Assembly: GCA_036381515.1 (NCBI GenBank)
Contig: DASVCR010000029.1
Span: 1-64,000 of the forward strand
Source: ZC4RG20 sp036381515
GTDB taxonomy: Bacteria > Pseudomonadota > Gammaproteobacteria > Steroidobacterales > Rariloculaceae
Length of the DNA stretch: 64,000 nt
Direction of reading: 5' to 3'
The translations under genes were made by a program, and so were the position numbers. Below, piece by piece: positions 41,323 to 50,653 of the stretch. Within the stretch, counting starts at the first letter, position 1. Each line of letters begins with the position of its first letter. Below the pieces are notes generated by a model. It made no database searches. It had not been told where the DNA came from and was given only the letters and a program-made list of their open reading frames with translations.

Positions 41323-44001
41323 TCAGCCGTCCGGTCGGCGGCGGCGCACGCCGCGCGTCGGTTGCGCGTCGAGAGGATTCTCCGGCCAGTCGTGTTTGGG
41401 GTAGCGTCCGCGCAGATCCTTGCGGACGTCGCGATAGGCGCTGCGCCAGAAGCTCGCGAGATCGCGCGTCACTTGCACCGGGCGCTGCGCCGGCGACAGC
41501 AGCCGGAACGTGACCGGCACGCGTCCGCCGCCGATCCTCGGGGTGTCGACGAGCCCGAAGACCTCCTGCAGGCGTACCGCGACGACGGGCGCGTTCTCGT
41601 CGACGTAGTCGATGCGGATGCTCGAGCCGCTCGGCACGACGAGGCGCGCGGGCGCGAGGTCGTCGAGCCGGCGCATGCGCTCCCAGCCGAGGCGCGCCGA
41701 CAGCGCGTCGACGAGCGGAACGCGGGCGAGATGCTCGCGCCGGCTCATGCCGTCGAGCCATGGCGCGAGCCAGTCGTCGAGCGTCGCGGCGAGCGCGGCG
41801 TCGTCGAACGCCGGCCAGTCGCCGTGCTCGGCGAGGCCGAGGCCCCGCACGAACTCGATCCGCGCCTGCAAGTCGCGCGCGTCGCGGGTCCACGGCAGCG
41901 CGTCGAGGCCGAGCGTGCGAATGCCGTCGAGCATCGCGCGCCTGACGGCTTCGGCAGGGATCTGCGGCAGCGGCTTCTCGTCGAGCACGATCGCACCGTA
42001 CCGGACCCTTCGGCGCGCGATGACGGCCTGCTCCCGCGCGCTCCACTCGACCGCGTCGACACGCTCGACGGCGTCCGCGAAATGCGTTTCGAAGTCCGAG
42101 CGCGCGAGGGGCGCGGCGAGCAGGATCCGCGCGTCGCGGTCCCGGTCGTCGACGTCGACGGCGACGATCATCTCTTCGCGCCCGACGCGCTCTCTGCCGT
42201 CGAGGATCGCGCCGCGGCCGTTCGCGAGCGCATAGCGCGCGTCGCCGCCGGGGCGTCTCAGGCCGATCCGGTCCGGATAGGCGAACGCGAGCAGCAGACC
42301 GATCGGCTCGGCGACCGCGGCGGATCCATCGGCGCTCGGTTCGCCGCCGGCGCCGGCGCGCTTGCCCTCGGCGTGCGGTGCGCCGACGTGCTTGCGCGCG
42401 CCGTGCGACGCGAGCGCTCGCTCGAGCTCCGCGGCGAGCCGCCGCGCGCGGTGGAGCGCGCCGCGGTCGACCCGTCGCATGCGTTCGTCGCTCGTGCGCG
42501 CCGACGCATCGGCTTCGGGCGCGCTGCCGTCGAGCAGCGCGACGCGCGCGGCGATGTCCGCGTCGCGGTCGCGTCCGCGGCCGCGCAGCAGATCGCGGTC
42601 GGACAGGAGCGCCGCGAGCCGCGCGGCCGTGCCGAGCAGGCCGAGGTCGGCCCCACGGAGCAGCATGTGCGCAAGCCGCGGGTGCACGCCGAGGCCCGCC
42701 ATGCGGCGCCCGTGCGGCGTGATGCGGCCGGCACGATCGAGCGCGCCGAGGCGCGTGAGCAGGTCCCGCGCGCTCGCGAGCGCGGGCGCCGGCGGCGGGT
42801 CGAGCCAGCGGAGCGACGCGGGATCGTCGACGCCCCAGCTCGCGAGCTCGAGCGCGAGCGGCGCGAGGTCCGCCGACAGGATCGCGGGCGGCGTCGTCGG
42901 CGCGAGGCTCCGCTGCGCGGCGTCGCTCCACGCGCGGTAGCAGACCCCGGGGGCGGTGCGGCCCGCGCGGCCGCGGCGCTGGTCCGCGGAGGCCCTCGAG
43001 ACGCGCTGCGTCTCGAGCCGGCTCATGCCGGTCGCCGGATCGAAGGCGCTCGTGCGGACGAGTCCCGAGTCGACGACGACGCGGACGCCGTCGATCGTCA
43101 GGCTCGTCTCGGCGATGTTCGTCGCGAGCACGATCTTGCGGCGGCCGTCGCGGGACGGCGCGAGGGCCTCGTCCTGCGCGGCGGCGTCGAGGTCGCCGTA
43201 GAGCGGCATCACGCGGGCCCGGTCCGCGACGCTGTCGAGCATCGCCTCGACGCGGCGGATCTCGGCGGCACCCGGCAGGAACGCGAGCACGTCGCCCTCC
43301 GTCTCGTCGAGCGCCCGCGCGATGATGCGCGCGACGACGCCTTCGCAGGTCGGTCCGGATCCAACGGCGCCGGGGCCGCGCGCGGCCGCTCCGCGTGCGG
43401 CAGGCATCGGCGGCAGGCCTTGTCCCGCGTAACGCGTCTCGACCGGGAACGAGCGGCCGTCGGTCCTGACGATCTCGGCGCCGCCGAGCAGGCGGGCGAC
43501 CGGCTCGGTCTCGAGCGTCGCCGACATCACGAGGATCCGGAGCGCGGGCGACAGCGCGTCGCGCGCGTCGAGCGTGAGCGCGAGGCCGAGGTCCGCCTCG
43601 AGGCTTCGCTCGTGAAACTCGTCGAAGATCACGAGCGCGACGCCGTCGAGCGACGGGTCCTGCTGCAGCATCCGCGTCAGCACGCCCTCGGTCACGACCT
43701 CGATGCGCGTGCGGGACGAGACGCGCGTGTCGAGCCGCATGCGGTACCCGACGCGTTCGCCGACCCGCTCGCCGAGCGTCGCGGCCATGCGCGTCGCGAC
43801 GGCGCGCGCCGCAAGCCGCCGCGGCTCGAGCATCACGATGCGCCCGTCGCGCGCCCACGGCTCGTCGCCGAGCACGAGCGGCACGACCGTGCTCTTGCCC
43901 GCGCCGGGCGGCGCGTGCAGGACGGCGGCCGCGCCGTCGCGCGCGAGCGCGGCGCGGAGCGTCGGCAGCGCGGCATGGATCGGCAGCTCAGCGGGATGCA
44001 T
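41323..44001 (-). CDS. hrpB: ATP-dependent helicase HrpB
   Basis: An 892-residue DExH-box protein. The first RecA-like domain has APPGAGKST (30-38), then LVIFDEFHERS, and MSATLETEPV (motif III). The second domain has NIAETSLTIDGV and QRRGRAGRTAPG (motif VI). The helicase-associated region and the HrpB-specific C terminus (WPENPLDAQPTRGVRRRRPD) follow. The ATG at 44001 was chosen because MHPAELPIHAALPTLRAAL is the standard HrpB beginning. Upstream the frame stays open for 28 codons that are translated A repeat (KRALTPIFPPIF), so the true start must be separated from repeat DNA. The role of HrpB is not well defined in bacteria. Confidence 0.93.
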   Translation of the reverse strand: MHPAELPIHAALPTLRAALARDGAAAVLHAPPGAGKSTVVPLVLGDEPWARDGRIVMLEPRRLAARAVATRMAATLGERVGERVGYRMRLDTRVSSRTRIEVVTEGVLTRMLQQDPSLDGVALVIFDEFHERSLEADLGLALTLDARDALSPALRILVMSATLETEPVARLLGGAEIVRTDGRSFPVETRYAGQGLPPMPAARGAAARGPGAVGSGPTCEGVVARIIARALDETEGDVLAFLPGAAEIRRVEAMLDSVADRARVMPLYGDLDAAAQDEALAPSRDGRRKIVLATNIAETSLTIDGVRVVVDSGLVRTSAFDPATGMSRLETQRVSRASADQRRGRAGRTAPGVCYRAWSDAAQRSLAPTTPPAILSADLAPLALELASWGVDDPASLRWLDPPPAPALASARDLLTRLGALDRAGRITPHGRRMAGLGVHPRLAHMLLRGADLGLLGTAARLAALLSDRDLLRGRGRDRDADIAARVALLDGSAPEADASARTSDERMRRVDRGALHRARRLAAELERALASHGARKHVGAPHAEGKRAGAGGEPSADGSAAVAEPIGLLLAFAYPDRIGLRRPGGDARYALANGRGAILDGRERVGREEMIVAVDVDDRDRDARILLAAPLARSDFETHFADAVERVDAVEWSAREQAVIARRRVRYGAIVLDEKPLPQIPAEAVRRAMLDGIRTLGLDALPWTRDARDLQARIEFVRGLGLAEHGDWPAFDDAALAATLDDWLAPWLDGMSRREHLARVPLVDALSARLGWERMRRLDDLAPARLVVPSGSSIRIDYVDENAPVVAVRLQEVFGLVDTPRIGGGRVPVTFRLLSPAQRPVQVTRDLASFWRSAYRDVRKDLRGRYPKHDWPENPLDAQPTRGVRRRRPDG

Positions 44002-44023
44002 GAGAAAAATCGGGGGAAAAATC

Positions 44024-44360
44024 GGGGTCAGAGCCCTTTTTCGGAAACCTGTGGTCTTGGACTCGTTCTCTGGGAGAAAAAGCATTCGACACGATTTCCC
44101 ATCGGCAAAAGGACACGATTTCCCATCGGCAAAAGGACACGATTTTCCATCGGCAAAAGGGTGACACGATTTTTCATCGGCAAAAGGGTTATGCGGGAAG
44201 GCCTCTGACCGGAATCTCGGATCGGGATTTGACCTGCGCTTTAGAAGAAGGCTCTAGAAGAAGGGCTCTGCCGGCTCTGCCGCGAACGTTGCCGACCCCA
44301 TTTCCCGAAAAAGGGCTCTGACCCCGATTTGACCCCGATTTGAAAAAGGGCTCTGACCCC
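44024..44360. repeat. Dispersed A repeats plus 24-base B-like tandem array
   Basis: A forward A copy (44024-44042) and two reverse copies (44307-44325 and 44342-44360) bracket four near-identical 24-base units of GACACGATTTCCCATCGGCAAAAG-type sequence starting at 44088, 44112, 44136 and 44163. The last A copy ends 12 bases from the stop of the downstream ABC gene. The region holds no gene. Confidence 0.85.
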
Positions 44361-44372
44361 GATTTCACCGTG

Positions 44373-45548
44373 TCACGCGTAGAGGTGACACGCGACGCGA
44401 TGCGGCGCGGCCGACCGGGCGGCCGTGCCGTGCATCGGCTCGACCGTGACCGTCGGCGGCACGACGGCGCGGCATTCCGCGCGCGCTTCCGGGCAGCGCG
44501 TGTGGAACGGGCAGCCCGAAGGCGGGTTCATCGGCGACGGCACGTCTCCCGGCAGCACGATCCGGCGCGACTTCGTCGTCGGATCGGGGACCGGCACGGC
44601 GGACAGCAACGCGCGCGTGTACGGGTGCTTCGGATCGGCGTACACGCGCTCCGCCGGCCCCGCTTCGACGATCTTCCCGAGATACATCACGGCGACGTCG
44701 TGCGACAGGTGCTGCACGACGGCGAGGTCGTGCGAGATGAAGAGCAGCGAAAGGCCCAGGCGGCGCTGCAGCTCCGCGATCAGGTTCAGCACCTGCGCCT
44801 GCACCGAGACGTCGAGCGCGGACACCGCTTCGTCCGCGACGACGAGCTTCGGGTCGAGCGCGAGCGCGCGCGCGATCCCGATCCGCTGCCGCTGCCCGCC
44901 GGAGAACTCGTGCGGATACCGCGACAGCGCCTGAGGCCTCAAGCCCACGAGCTCGAGCAGCTCCTCGACGCGCCGTCGCCGCTCCGCCGGCGCGCCGATC
45001 CGGTGCAGGTCGAGCGGCTCGCGCAGCGTCTCGAGCACGGTCCTGCGCGGGTTCAGCGAGCCGTACGGATCCTGGAAGACGATCTGCATCTCGCGGCGGC
45101 GCCGCGTGAGCTCGCGCTGCGGGAGCCCGGTGATCGGCCGCCCGTCGAGCAGGATGTCGCCGCTCGTCGGCTCGTGCAGCCTGAGGATCGTGCGGCCGAG
45201 GGTCGTCTTGCCGCAGCCCGATTCGCCGACGAGCCCGAGCGTGCGTCCGCGCGCGACGGTGAAGCTGACGTCGTCGACCGCCTTGACCTCGGCGACCACG
45301 CGCCGCAGCAGCCCGCCGCGGATCGGGAAATACTTCTTCAGGCGGCGAACGTCGAGCAGCGGCTCCGCGGCCGAGTCGTCCGTGCTCCCGCGTCGCTCGC
45401 GCTTCGACGTCCGATCGTCCGACGTGCACGGCGCTCCGGAACGCGCGTCGGCGTCCTCCGCGATCTCCGCGCGCAACGCATCGCCTGCGGCGGCGGCAGG
45501 CACGATGCACCGCTCGTCGACGACCTGCGAGGACATCGGGCGCTCCAT
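44373..45548 (-). CDS. Peptide ABC transporter ATPase, DppF/OppF type
   Basis: A 391-residue ATPase that energises peptide or related import. Walker A GESGCGKTT, Q-loop VFQDPYGSLNPR, signature SGGQRQRIGIARAL and Walker B VVADEAVSALDV are intact, with the oligopeptide-specific C-terminal extension (GCPFHTRCPEARAECR), whose cysteines bind an Fe-S cluster in some relatives. The first about 65 residues are a low-complexity acidic and Arg-rich leader before the usual start LLDVRRLKKYF, so a later start is possible. TGATG overlap with the preceding ATPase gene. Last gene of the five-gene importer operon. Confidence 0.92.
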   Translation of the reverse strand: MERPMSSQVVDERCIVPAAAAGDALRAEIAEDADARSGAPCTSDDRTSKRERRGSTDDSAAEPLLDVRRLKKYFPIRGGLLRRVVAEVKAVDDVSFTVARGRTLGLVGESGCGKTTLGRTILRLHEPTSGDILLDGRPITGLPQRELTRRRREMQIVFQDPYGSLNPRRTVLETLREPLDLHRIGAPAERRRRVEELLELVGLRPQALSRYPHEFSGGQRQRIGIARALALDPKLVVADEAVSALDVSVQAQVLNLIAELQRRLGLSLLFISHDLAVVQHLSHDVAVMYLGKIVEAGPAERVYADPKHPYTRALLSAVPVPDPTTKSRRIVLPGDVPSPMNPPSGCPFHTRCPEARAECRAVVPPTVTVEPMHGTAARSAAPHRVACHLYA

Positions 45549-46525
45549 CACGCCGCCACCGGGTTGTAGCACGCGACGCGCGCGACGCCGACGTCGCGCA
45601 GCGGCGGCGGCGCGACGCGACAGCTCGCGACGGCGTTCGGGCAGCGCTCGCGGAAGCTGCAGCCGGCCGGCAGGCGCGCGAGGTCGGGCACCATGCCGGG
45701 GATCGTCGGCAGTCGCTCGAGGCGGTCCTCCCGCACGCGCGGCACCGACGCGAGCAGGCCCGAGGTATACGGATGACGCGGCGCCGCGAACAGCGTCTCG
45801 ACCGGCGCGTCCTCGACGAGCTTGCCGGTGTACATCACGCACGCGCGCCGGCACGTCTCCGCGACGACGCCCAAGTCGTGCGTGATCAGGATCAGCGCCG
45901 CGCCGGTTTCCTCGGTCAGCGACCGCATCAGGTCGAGCACCTGCGCCTGGATCGTCACGTCGAGCGCGGTCGTCGGCTCGTCCGCGATCAGGAGCTTCGG
46001 CCGACACGACAGCGCCATCGCGATCATCACGCGCTGCCGCATGCCGCCCGAAAGCTCGTGCGGATAGTGGCCGAGGCGCTTCACCGGATCCGGGATGCCG
46101 ACGCGGTCGAGCCATTCGATCGCCTCGGCCTTTGCCTCCTTCGGCGAGAGCCGGCGCTGCCGGCGCAGGACCTCGGTCATCTGGCTGCCGATCGTGAACA
46201 CCGGGTTCAGCGCGGTCATCGGCTCCTGGAAGATCATCGCGATGCCGGCGCCGCGGACGCGCCGCATCTCGGTCTCGCGCAGCGTCGTCAGGTCGCGGCC
46301 GTCGAACAGCACGCGCCCGGCCGCGATGCGTCCCGGCGGCGACGGCACGAGCCCGAGCAGCGCGAGCGCCGTCACGCTCTTGCCGCAGCCCGACTCGCCG
46401 ACGAGCCCGACGCGCTCGCCGGGCGAGATCGCGAGCGTCAGCCCGTCGACCGCGCGGATCGTGCCCGCGTCGCCGCGGAACTCGACGACGAGATTCTCGA
46501 TCGAGAGGAGCGGCTCGCCGCTCAT
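45548..46525 (-). CDS. Peptide ABC transporter ATPase, DppD/OppD type
   Basis: A 325-residue ATPase, partner of the DppF-type subunit. Walker A GESGCGKSV, Q-loop FQEPMTALNPV, signature LSGGMRQRVMIAMAL, Walker B LIADEPTTALDV and H-loop ITHDLGVVAE are present. The C-terminal zone has HPYTSGLLASVPR and the Cys pattern CSFRERCPNAVASC. The ATG at 46525 overlaps the permease stop as ATGA. Confidence 0.93.
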   Translation of the reverse strand: MSGEPLLSIENLVVEFRGDAGTIRAVDGLTLAISPGERVGLVGESGCGKSVTALALLGLVPSPPGRIAAGRVLFDGRDLTTLRETEMRRVRGAGIAMIFQEPMTALNPVFTIGSQMTEVLRRQRRLSPKEAKAEAIEWLDRVGIPDPVKRLGHYPHELSGGMRQRVMIAMALSCRPKLLIADEPTTALDVTIQAQVLDLMRSLTEETGAALILITHDLGVVAETCRRACVMYTGKLVEDAPVETLFAAPRHPYTSGLLASVPRVREDRLERLPTIPGMVPDLARLPAGCSFRERCPNAVASCRVAPPPLRDVGVARVACYNPVAA

Positions 46526-47694
46526 TCGCTCACCTTCTTCGGATCGAGCGCGTCCTGCAGCGCGTCCGAGAACAGATTGAACGCCATCACGAGGACGAAC
46601 AGGAACGCGGACGCCGCGACGAAGTTGTTGAAGAAGCCGACGGTGACCTCGCTCGTCGATTGCGACAGCATCAGCCCCCAGCTCACGCCGTCCTGCGTGC
46701 CGATGCCGAGGAAGGAGAGGATCACCTCGGCCTTGATCGCCGTGACGAACACGATCGTCGCCTGCACGAGCAGGATGTGCGACGTGTTCGGCAGGATGTG
46801 CCGGAAGATGATCAGCGCGTCCGGCGCGCCGATCGTGCGCGCGGCCTCGACGAACTCGAGGGACTTGAGCTTGATGACCTCGCCGCGCACGACGCGGCCC
46901 GTGGTCGTCCATAGCGTCGAGACGAGCGCGACATGCATGCCGAGCGGGTGACCCTGCATCGCGAACGCAACCGCGGCGACGAAGAGATAGAACGGCAGCG
47001 CATCGAGCACGCCCATGAGCCACAGCACGACCTCGTCGATCCAGCGGCCTGCGAAGTAGCCGGCGACCGCGCCGAGCGCGCCGCCGATCACCGTCGTCAG
47101 CACGGAGACGAGGAGGCCGATCTCGAACGCGACCTTCGTCGAGTAGATCGCGCGGTCGAAGATGTCCTGGCCGTTCCGCGTCGTGCCGAACCAGTGTTCG
47201 CTCGATGCGGGGCTGAAGCTTTCCGGGCTCGTCACGTACCAGTCCTGGCCGATCAGCCCGAGCCACACGCCGCACGCGATCAGGAAGTACACGACCACGA
47301 CCGCGAAGGCAGCCATGCCGACGCGGTCGCGTCGGAGCTTCGCGAGCCCTTTGCCCCACAGCGACGTGGACGTACCGAAATTGGGGTCAGAGCCCTTTTC
47401 CGTTGACTGTCTGGACCGCAAGTCGCCCGGAGAATCCGGGGCAGAGCCATCTCCCGCCGGGAAATTCGGGACGGAGCCCTTTTCCGTTGACTGTCCGGAC
47501 CGCAAGCCTTCGGCAGAATCGAGGGCAGAGCCTTCTGCCGCGGAGTCCCCCCTCAAGACTTTGCTGTCGGGGCTCTCCGCGGAAAAGGGCTCTGACCCCA
47601 ATTTCCCCTCCGCGGAAAAGGGCTCTGACCCCGGTTTCGCCCCCGGTTTCGGTGACCCCGATTTCGCCCCCAATTCCTCTACGGCCTCGTTCAT
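46522..47694 (-). CDS. Peptide ABC transporter permease, DppC type, with repeat-derived N-terminal extension
   Basis: A 390-residue permease, about 90-110 residues longer than usual DppC. From residue 112 (LWGKGLAKLRRDRVGMAAF) it is a normal permease with five or six helices and the EAA loop (EFVEAARTIGAPDALIIFRH). Residues 1-111 contain GSEPFSAE twice, STEKGSVPNF and STEKGSDPNF, which are direct translations of dispersed A repeats. No stop or frameshift interrupts them, and the 4-base overlap with the upstream permease places the start firmly at 47694. The extension is hydrophilic and cytoplasmic by prediction. Whether it is retained in the protein is unknown. Confidence 0.9.
   Translation of the reverse strand: MNEAVEELGAKSGSPKPGAKPGSEPFSAEGKLGSEPFSAESPDSKVLRGDSAAEGSALDSAEGLRSGQSTEKGSVPNFPAGDGSAPDSPGDLRSRQSTEKGSDPNFGTSTSLWGKGLAKLRRDRVGMAAFAVVVVYFLIACGVWLGLIGQDWYVTSPESFSPASSEHWFGTTRNGQDIFDRAIYSTKVAFEIGLLVSVLTTVIGGALGAVAGYFAGRWIDEVVLWLMGVLDALPFYLFVAAVAFAMQGHPLGMHVALVSTLWTTTGRVVRGEVIKLKSLEFVEAARTIGAPDALIIFRHILPNTSHILLVQATIVFVTAIKAEVILSFLGIGTQDGVSWGLMLSQSTSEVTVGFFNNFVAASAFLFVLVMAFNLFSDALQDALDPKKVSE
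47383..47632. repeat. Dispersed A repeats inside a coding sequence
   Basis: One forward copy (47383-47400) and two reverse copies (47582-47599 and 47615-47632), with degenerate copies between (about 47438, 47466 and 47512), lie in frame in the 5' part of the permease gene. A CGTTGACTGTC-GGACCGCAAG segment occurs twice (near 47401 and 47484). Confidence 0.85.
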
Positions 47695-48644
47695 TTCAGC
47701 GACACCCGCGGATCGACGAGCCGGTACAGGATGTCGTTCACGATGATCACGAGCACGAAGAGCACGGCCGTGATGCCGACGACGGCCTTCAGCACCGGCT
47801 GGTCGCCGGTCGTGATCGCGTCGTACGTCGCCTTGCCGATGCCCGGGATGCCGAAGTAGGCCTCGAGCAGGAGGCTCCCGGCGATCACGATCGACGGGAT
47901 CGAGAACATCAGCCGCGTGATGATCGGGATCATGCAGTTCTTCAGCACGTGCTTGAAGAGGATCTGCGCGGGCGACGCGCCGTATGCCCGTGCGGTGCGG
48001 ATGTGGTCGCGGCTCATCTCCTCGACGACGACCGCCCGATAGAAGCGCGTGTTGTAGCCGAGCGAGATGAAGACGAGCGCGAGCGTCGGCACGGTCACGT
48101 AGTAGACGTAGTCCGCGAGGCCGTGCACCTCCCAGCCGCGCACCGGGAAATAGTTGATGCCGTACTGAGACGAGAAGAACAGCTGAAACGCGATGATGAC
48201 GATCAGGAAGCTGATGCTCATGCCGACGACCGAGCCCGCCATGATCGCCTTGTCGATGAGGCCGCCGCGGAACCAGCCGGCGACGAGGGCAAGGCCGATG
48301 CCGAGGAGGTTGCCGATCACGAAGCCCGGCAGCGTCAGGAGCAGCGACACCGGGACGGTGCGCGCGAGCAGCTCCGACACGCGCTCGCCGGTGGAGAACG
48401 ACCGGCCGAAGTCGAACGTCGCGAGCTCGTGCAGGTAGTCGACGTAACGGATCAGGAACGGCTGGTCGTAGCCCAGGATCTCCCGCGCGCGCTCGATCTG
48501 CTCGACGGTCGGGTTGCGGCCGACGAGCTGATACGTGAGGTCCGGCCCGAAATACACCATCAGCACGAAGCTGACGAAGCTGACGCCGAGGATCAGCGGC
48601 ACGCCGTAGATCAGCTTGCGTACGGTATAGGCGAGGAAGTCCAT
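47691..48644 (-). CDS. Peptide ABC transporter permease, DppB type
   Basis: A 317-residue integral membrane subunit with six helices. It starts MDFLAYTVRKLIYGVPLILG and has the family sequence FGRSFSTGERVSELLARTVP, the EAA loop (DHIRTARAYGASPAQILFKH), and the GIGKATYDAITTGDQPVL segment. The stop overlaps the next permease start by four bases. The gene starts 50 bases after the binding-protein gene. Confidence 0.93.
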   Translation of the reverse strand: MDFLAYTVRKLIYGVPLILGVSFVSFVLMVYFGPDLTYQLVGRNPTVEQIERAREILGYDQPFLIRYVDYLHELATFDFGRSFSTGERVSELLARTVPVSLLLTLPGFVIGNLLGIGLALVAGWFRGGLIDKAIMAGSVVGMSISFLIVIIAFQLFFSSQYGINYFPVRGWEVHGLADYVYYVTVPTLALVFISLGYNTRFYRAVVVEEMSRDHIRTARAYGASPAQILFKHVLKNCMIPIITRLMFSIPSIVIAGSLLLEAYFGIPGIGKATYDAITTGDQPVLKAVVGITAVLFVLVIIVNDILYRLVDPRVSLK

Positions 48645-48694
48645 TCAGCTTCCGGTCGGAAACCCGCGTTCGCTTTCGCTGCGCCGGCGCCGGC

Positions 48695-50494
48695 TCACGA
48701 CGCGTCCGCTCGAGTCTCGACGTCGACGAACCGCAACCAGAACCCGCCGAGCACCTCGCGGTCCGGAAGCCCGATCACGTTTTTGTGATAGAGGAAGACG
48801 GTCTGGCGCGTCAGCGCCAGGATGCCGACGCAGTCGTCGATCAGCATCTGGTTCATGCGATGGAAGATCTCGGTCCGCTCCGGCCCCGGCTGCAGCACGG
48901 CGGCCTGCTCGTAGAGCGCGTCGTACTCGGGATTCTTGTAGTTCGCCCCGTTTGACCCGGGCGCCTCGTACGGGCCGTAGAAGAGCTGCAGCGTGTTCTC
49001 CGCGTCCGGATAGTCGAGCGCCCACGCGTAGCCCATCAGCATCAGCTCCTTGTTACGCAGCGCGCGGTTGAAGTCGCCGAAATTCGCGAACGTGCGCAGC
49101 ACGATCTTCTCCTGCGGATAGCCGATCGCCGCCAGGTTCCCGCGAAGCTGCTCGTACATCTCTCGCTCGGTGGTGCTCGCGACGCCCGCGTACTCGAGGA
49201 CCGGCAGGTTCTCGGCGCTCCAGCCGGCATCGGCGAGCCGCTGCCTGGCACGCTCGACGTTCTGCGTGACAGAGTCGCGATCGAGGTTCGGGTCGAACTC
49301 CGGCACGACGGGCGGGATCACGCCGGGGAACACGATGCCGAGGCCGCCGTAGAAGCGGTCGTTGCGCTCTTCCCAGCTGAACGCATCGCGGATCGCGCAG
49401 CGCAGCGCGTGGTTCATCCGATTGCGCTCCGGGTCCTCGTTGTAACCGATCGCCGGGTCGTCCATGTTGAACAGGTAGAACACGAGGCCCGACTCGGGGC
49501 CGGAGACCATCCGATACCGCTCGGCGTATGCGGGCGCCAGCGTGACGGGGTCGGTCGACGCGAGCACGGCCGGGAGCTGCTCGGGCGGCACGGCCGCGTA
49601 CTGGATCTCGCGGCCGGACGTGAACGACGCCCAGCGCGCCGGCCGCTCCTCGATGAAGTCGATCTCGAGCCGGTCGACGAACGGCGGGGCCTTGCCCGCG
49701 AGCTTCTCGAGGCCGAGGCCGCCGTGCTTCTCGGGATCGAACCCCTCGAGCTCGAGATCGAGCGGCTCCTGACGAAACTTTGGATTCCGCTCGAAGACGA
49801 CCCGCGTAGGGTCGAAGCTGATCAGCTTGAACGGGCCAGAGCCGACCGGATGGCGGCTGAACTCCGGGCCGTAGTGCTCGACGGCCTCGCGGGGAACGAC
49901 GGCGGCCTGCCCCATCGCGAGCGTGAACGGGAGCTGCGGGAACGGACGGACGAGCCGGATCTGCAGCGTGTGGTCATCGAGCGCGGTGAGACCCGATACC
50001 GGCTGATCGTAGTCCCCGCCGGCCTCGGCCCACTCCTCGAGGCCCTCGATCTTGCCGGCCCAGAGCCATGCGCCCTGCGAGATATTGTTCGGATCGAAGT
50101 GCCGCTTGATCGAGTAGATCACGTCCTCGGCGACCACCTCGCGGCCCCGGCCGTCCGGGAACGCGGGGTCGTCGATGAACTCGACGCCGGTTTTCAGTCG
50201 GATCGTATAGGTCAGGCCGTCCTCGGAGACCTCGGGCATATCGGCGGCCAGGTTCGGCGTCAGCTCGTAGGGGCGGGCGAGGTACTTGTATCGGTAGAGG
50301 GTGTCGTACGCGTTGATGACCACCATGTTCGCGTAGACGGTGGCCGACTGCAGCGGGTCGAGGTTCGTCGGCGAGCCGTTCTCGGAGTGTCGGTAGACCT
50401 TGACGTCCGACGCGGGCCCTCCGCCGCCGCAGCCCGCGAGCACGCCGAGCGTCGCGGCGGCCGCGATCAGCGCCCACACGTTGCGTTGCCTCAT
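48695..50494 (-). CDS. Peptide/solute-binding lipoprotein of the ABC importer (SBP family 5)
   Basis: A 599-residue extracytoplasmic binding protein, first gene of the importer operon. The lipobox LAGC puts the acylated Cys at 22, followed by Gly-rich spacer. Family 5 segments: NGSPTNLDPLQSATVYANMV, LTPNLAADMPEVSEDGLTYT, AEDVIYSIKRHFDPNNIS, and the C-terminal GYAWALDYPDAENTLQLFYG. Cargo could be peptides or other molecules; selectivity is not predictable from the visible residues. It has a GAGAGATACC-like weak ribosome site. Confidence 0.93.
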   Translation of the reverse strand: MRQRNVWALIAAAATLGVLAGCGGGGPASDVKVYRHSENGSPTNLDPLQSATVYANMVVINAYDTLYRYKYLARPYELTPNLAADMPEVSEDGLTYTIRLKTGVEFIDDPAFPDGRGREVVAEDVIYSIKRHFDPNNISQGAWLWAGKIEGLEEWAEAGGDYDQPVSGLTALDDHTLQIRLVRPFPQLPFTLAMGQAAVVPREAVEHYGPEFSRHPVGSGPFKLISFDPTRVVFERNPKFRQEPLDLELEGFDPEKHGGLGLEKLAGKAPPFVDRLEIDFIEERPARWASFTSGREIQYAAVPPEQLPAVLASTDPVTLAPAYAERYRMVSGPESGLVFYLFNMDDPAIGYNEDPERNRMNHALRCAIRDAFSWEERNDRFYGGLGIVFPGVIPPVVPEFDPNLDRDSVTQNVERARQRLADAGWSAENLPVLEYAGVASTTEREMYEQLRGNLAAIGYPQEKIVLRTFANFGDFNRALRNKELMLMGYAWALDYPDAENTLQLFYGPYEAPGSNGANYKNPEYDALYEQAAVLQPGPERTEIFHRMNQMLIDDCVGILALTRQTVFLYHKNVIGLPDREVLGGFWLRFVDVETRADAS

Positions 50495-50653
50495 CGGTAT
50501 CTCTCCCCAGAGCTACGGGGGCTAAGGTATGTGTCCCGCGTGGGCGGGTCAAACCTCACGGCAGTGCCTTTCGGGCCCCGAGCCGGTGTGCCTTGTCGAT
50601 TGCGCGGCGGCCCGTTCGATCAGTGAAGGTGAACGTAACCGATGAGGTCGCCG

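Noticed and set aside
44088..44186. Possible CRISPR array from the 24-base units
   Set aside because: Units abut directly or nearly so, with no unique spacers, and no cas genes are present.
41362..44208. Plus-strand open frame of 948 codons
   Set aside because: Antisense of hrpB; no recognisable motif and highly biased composition.
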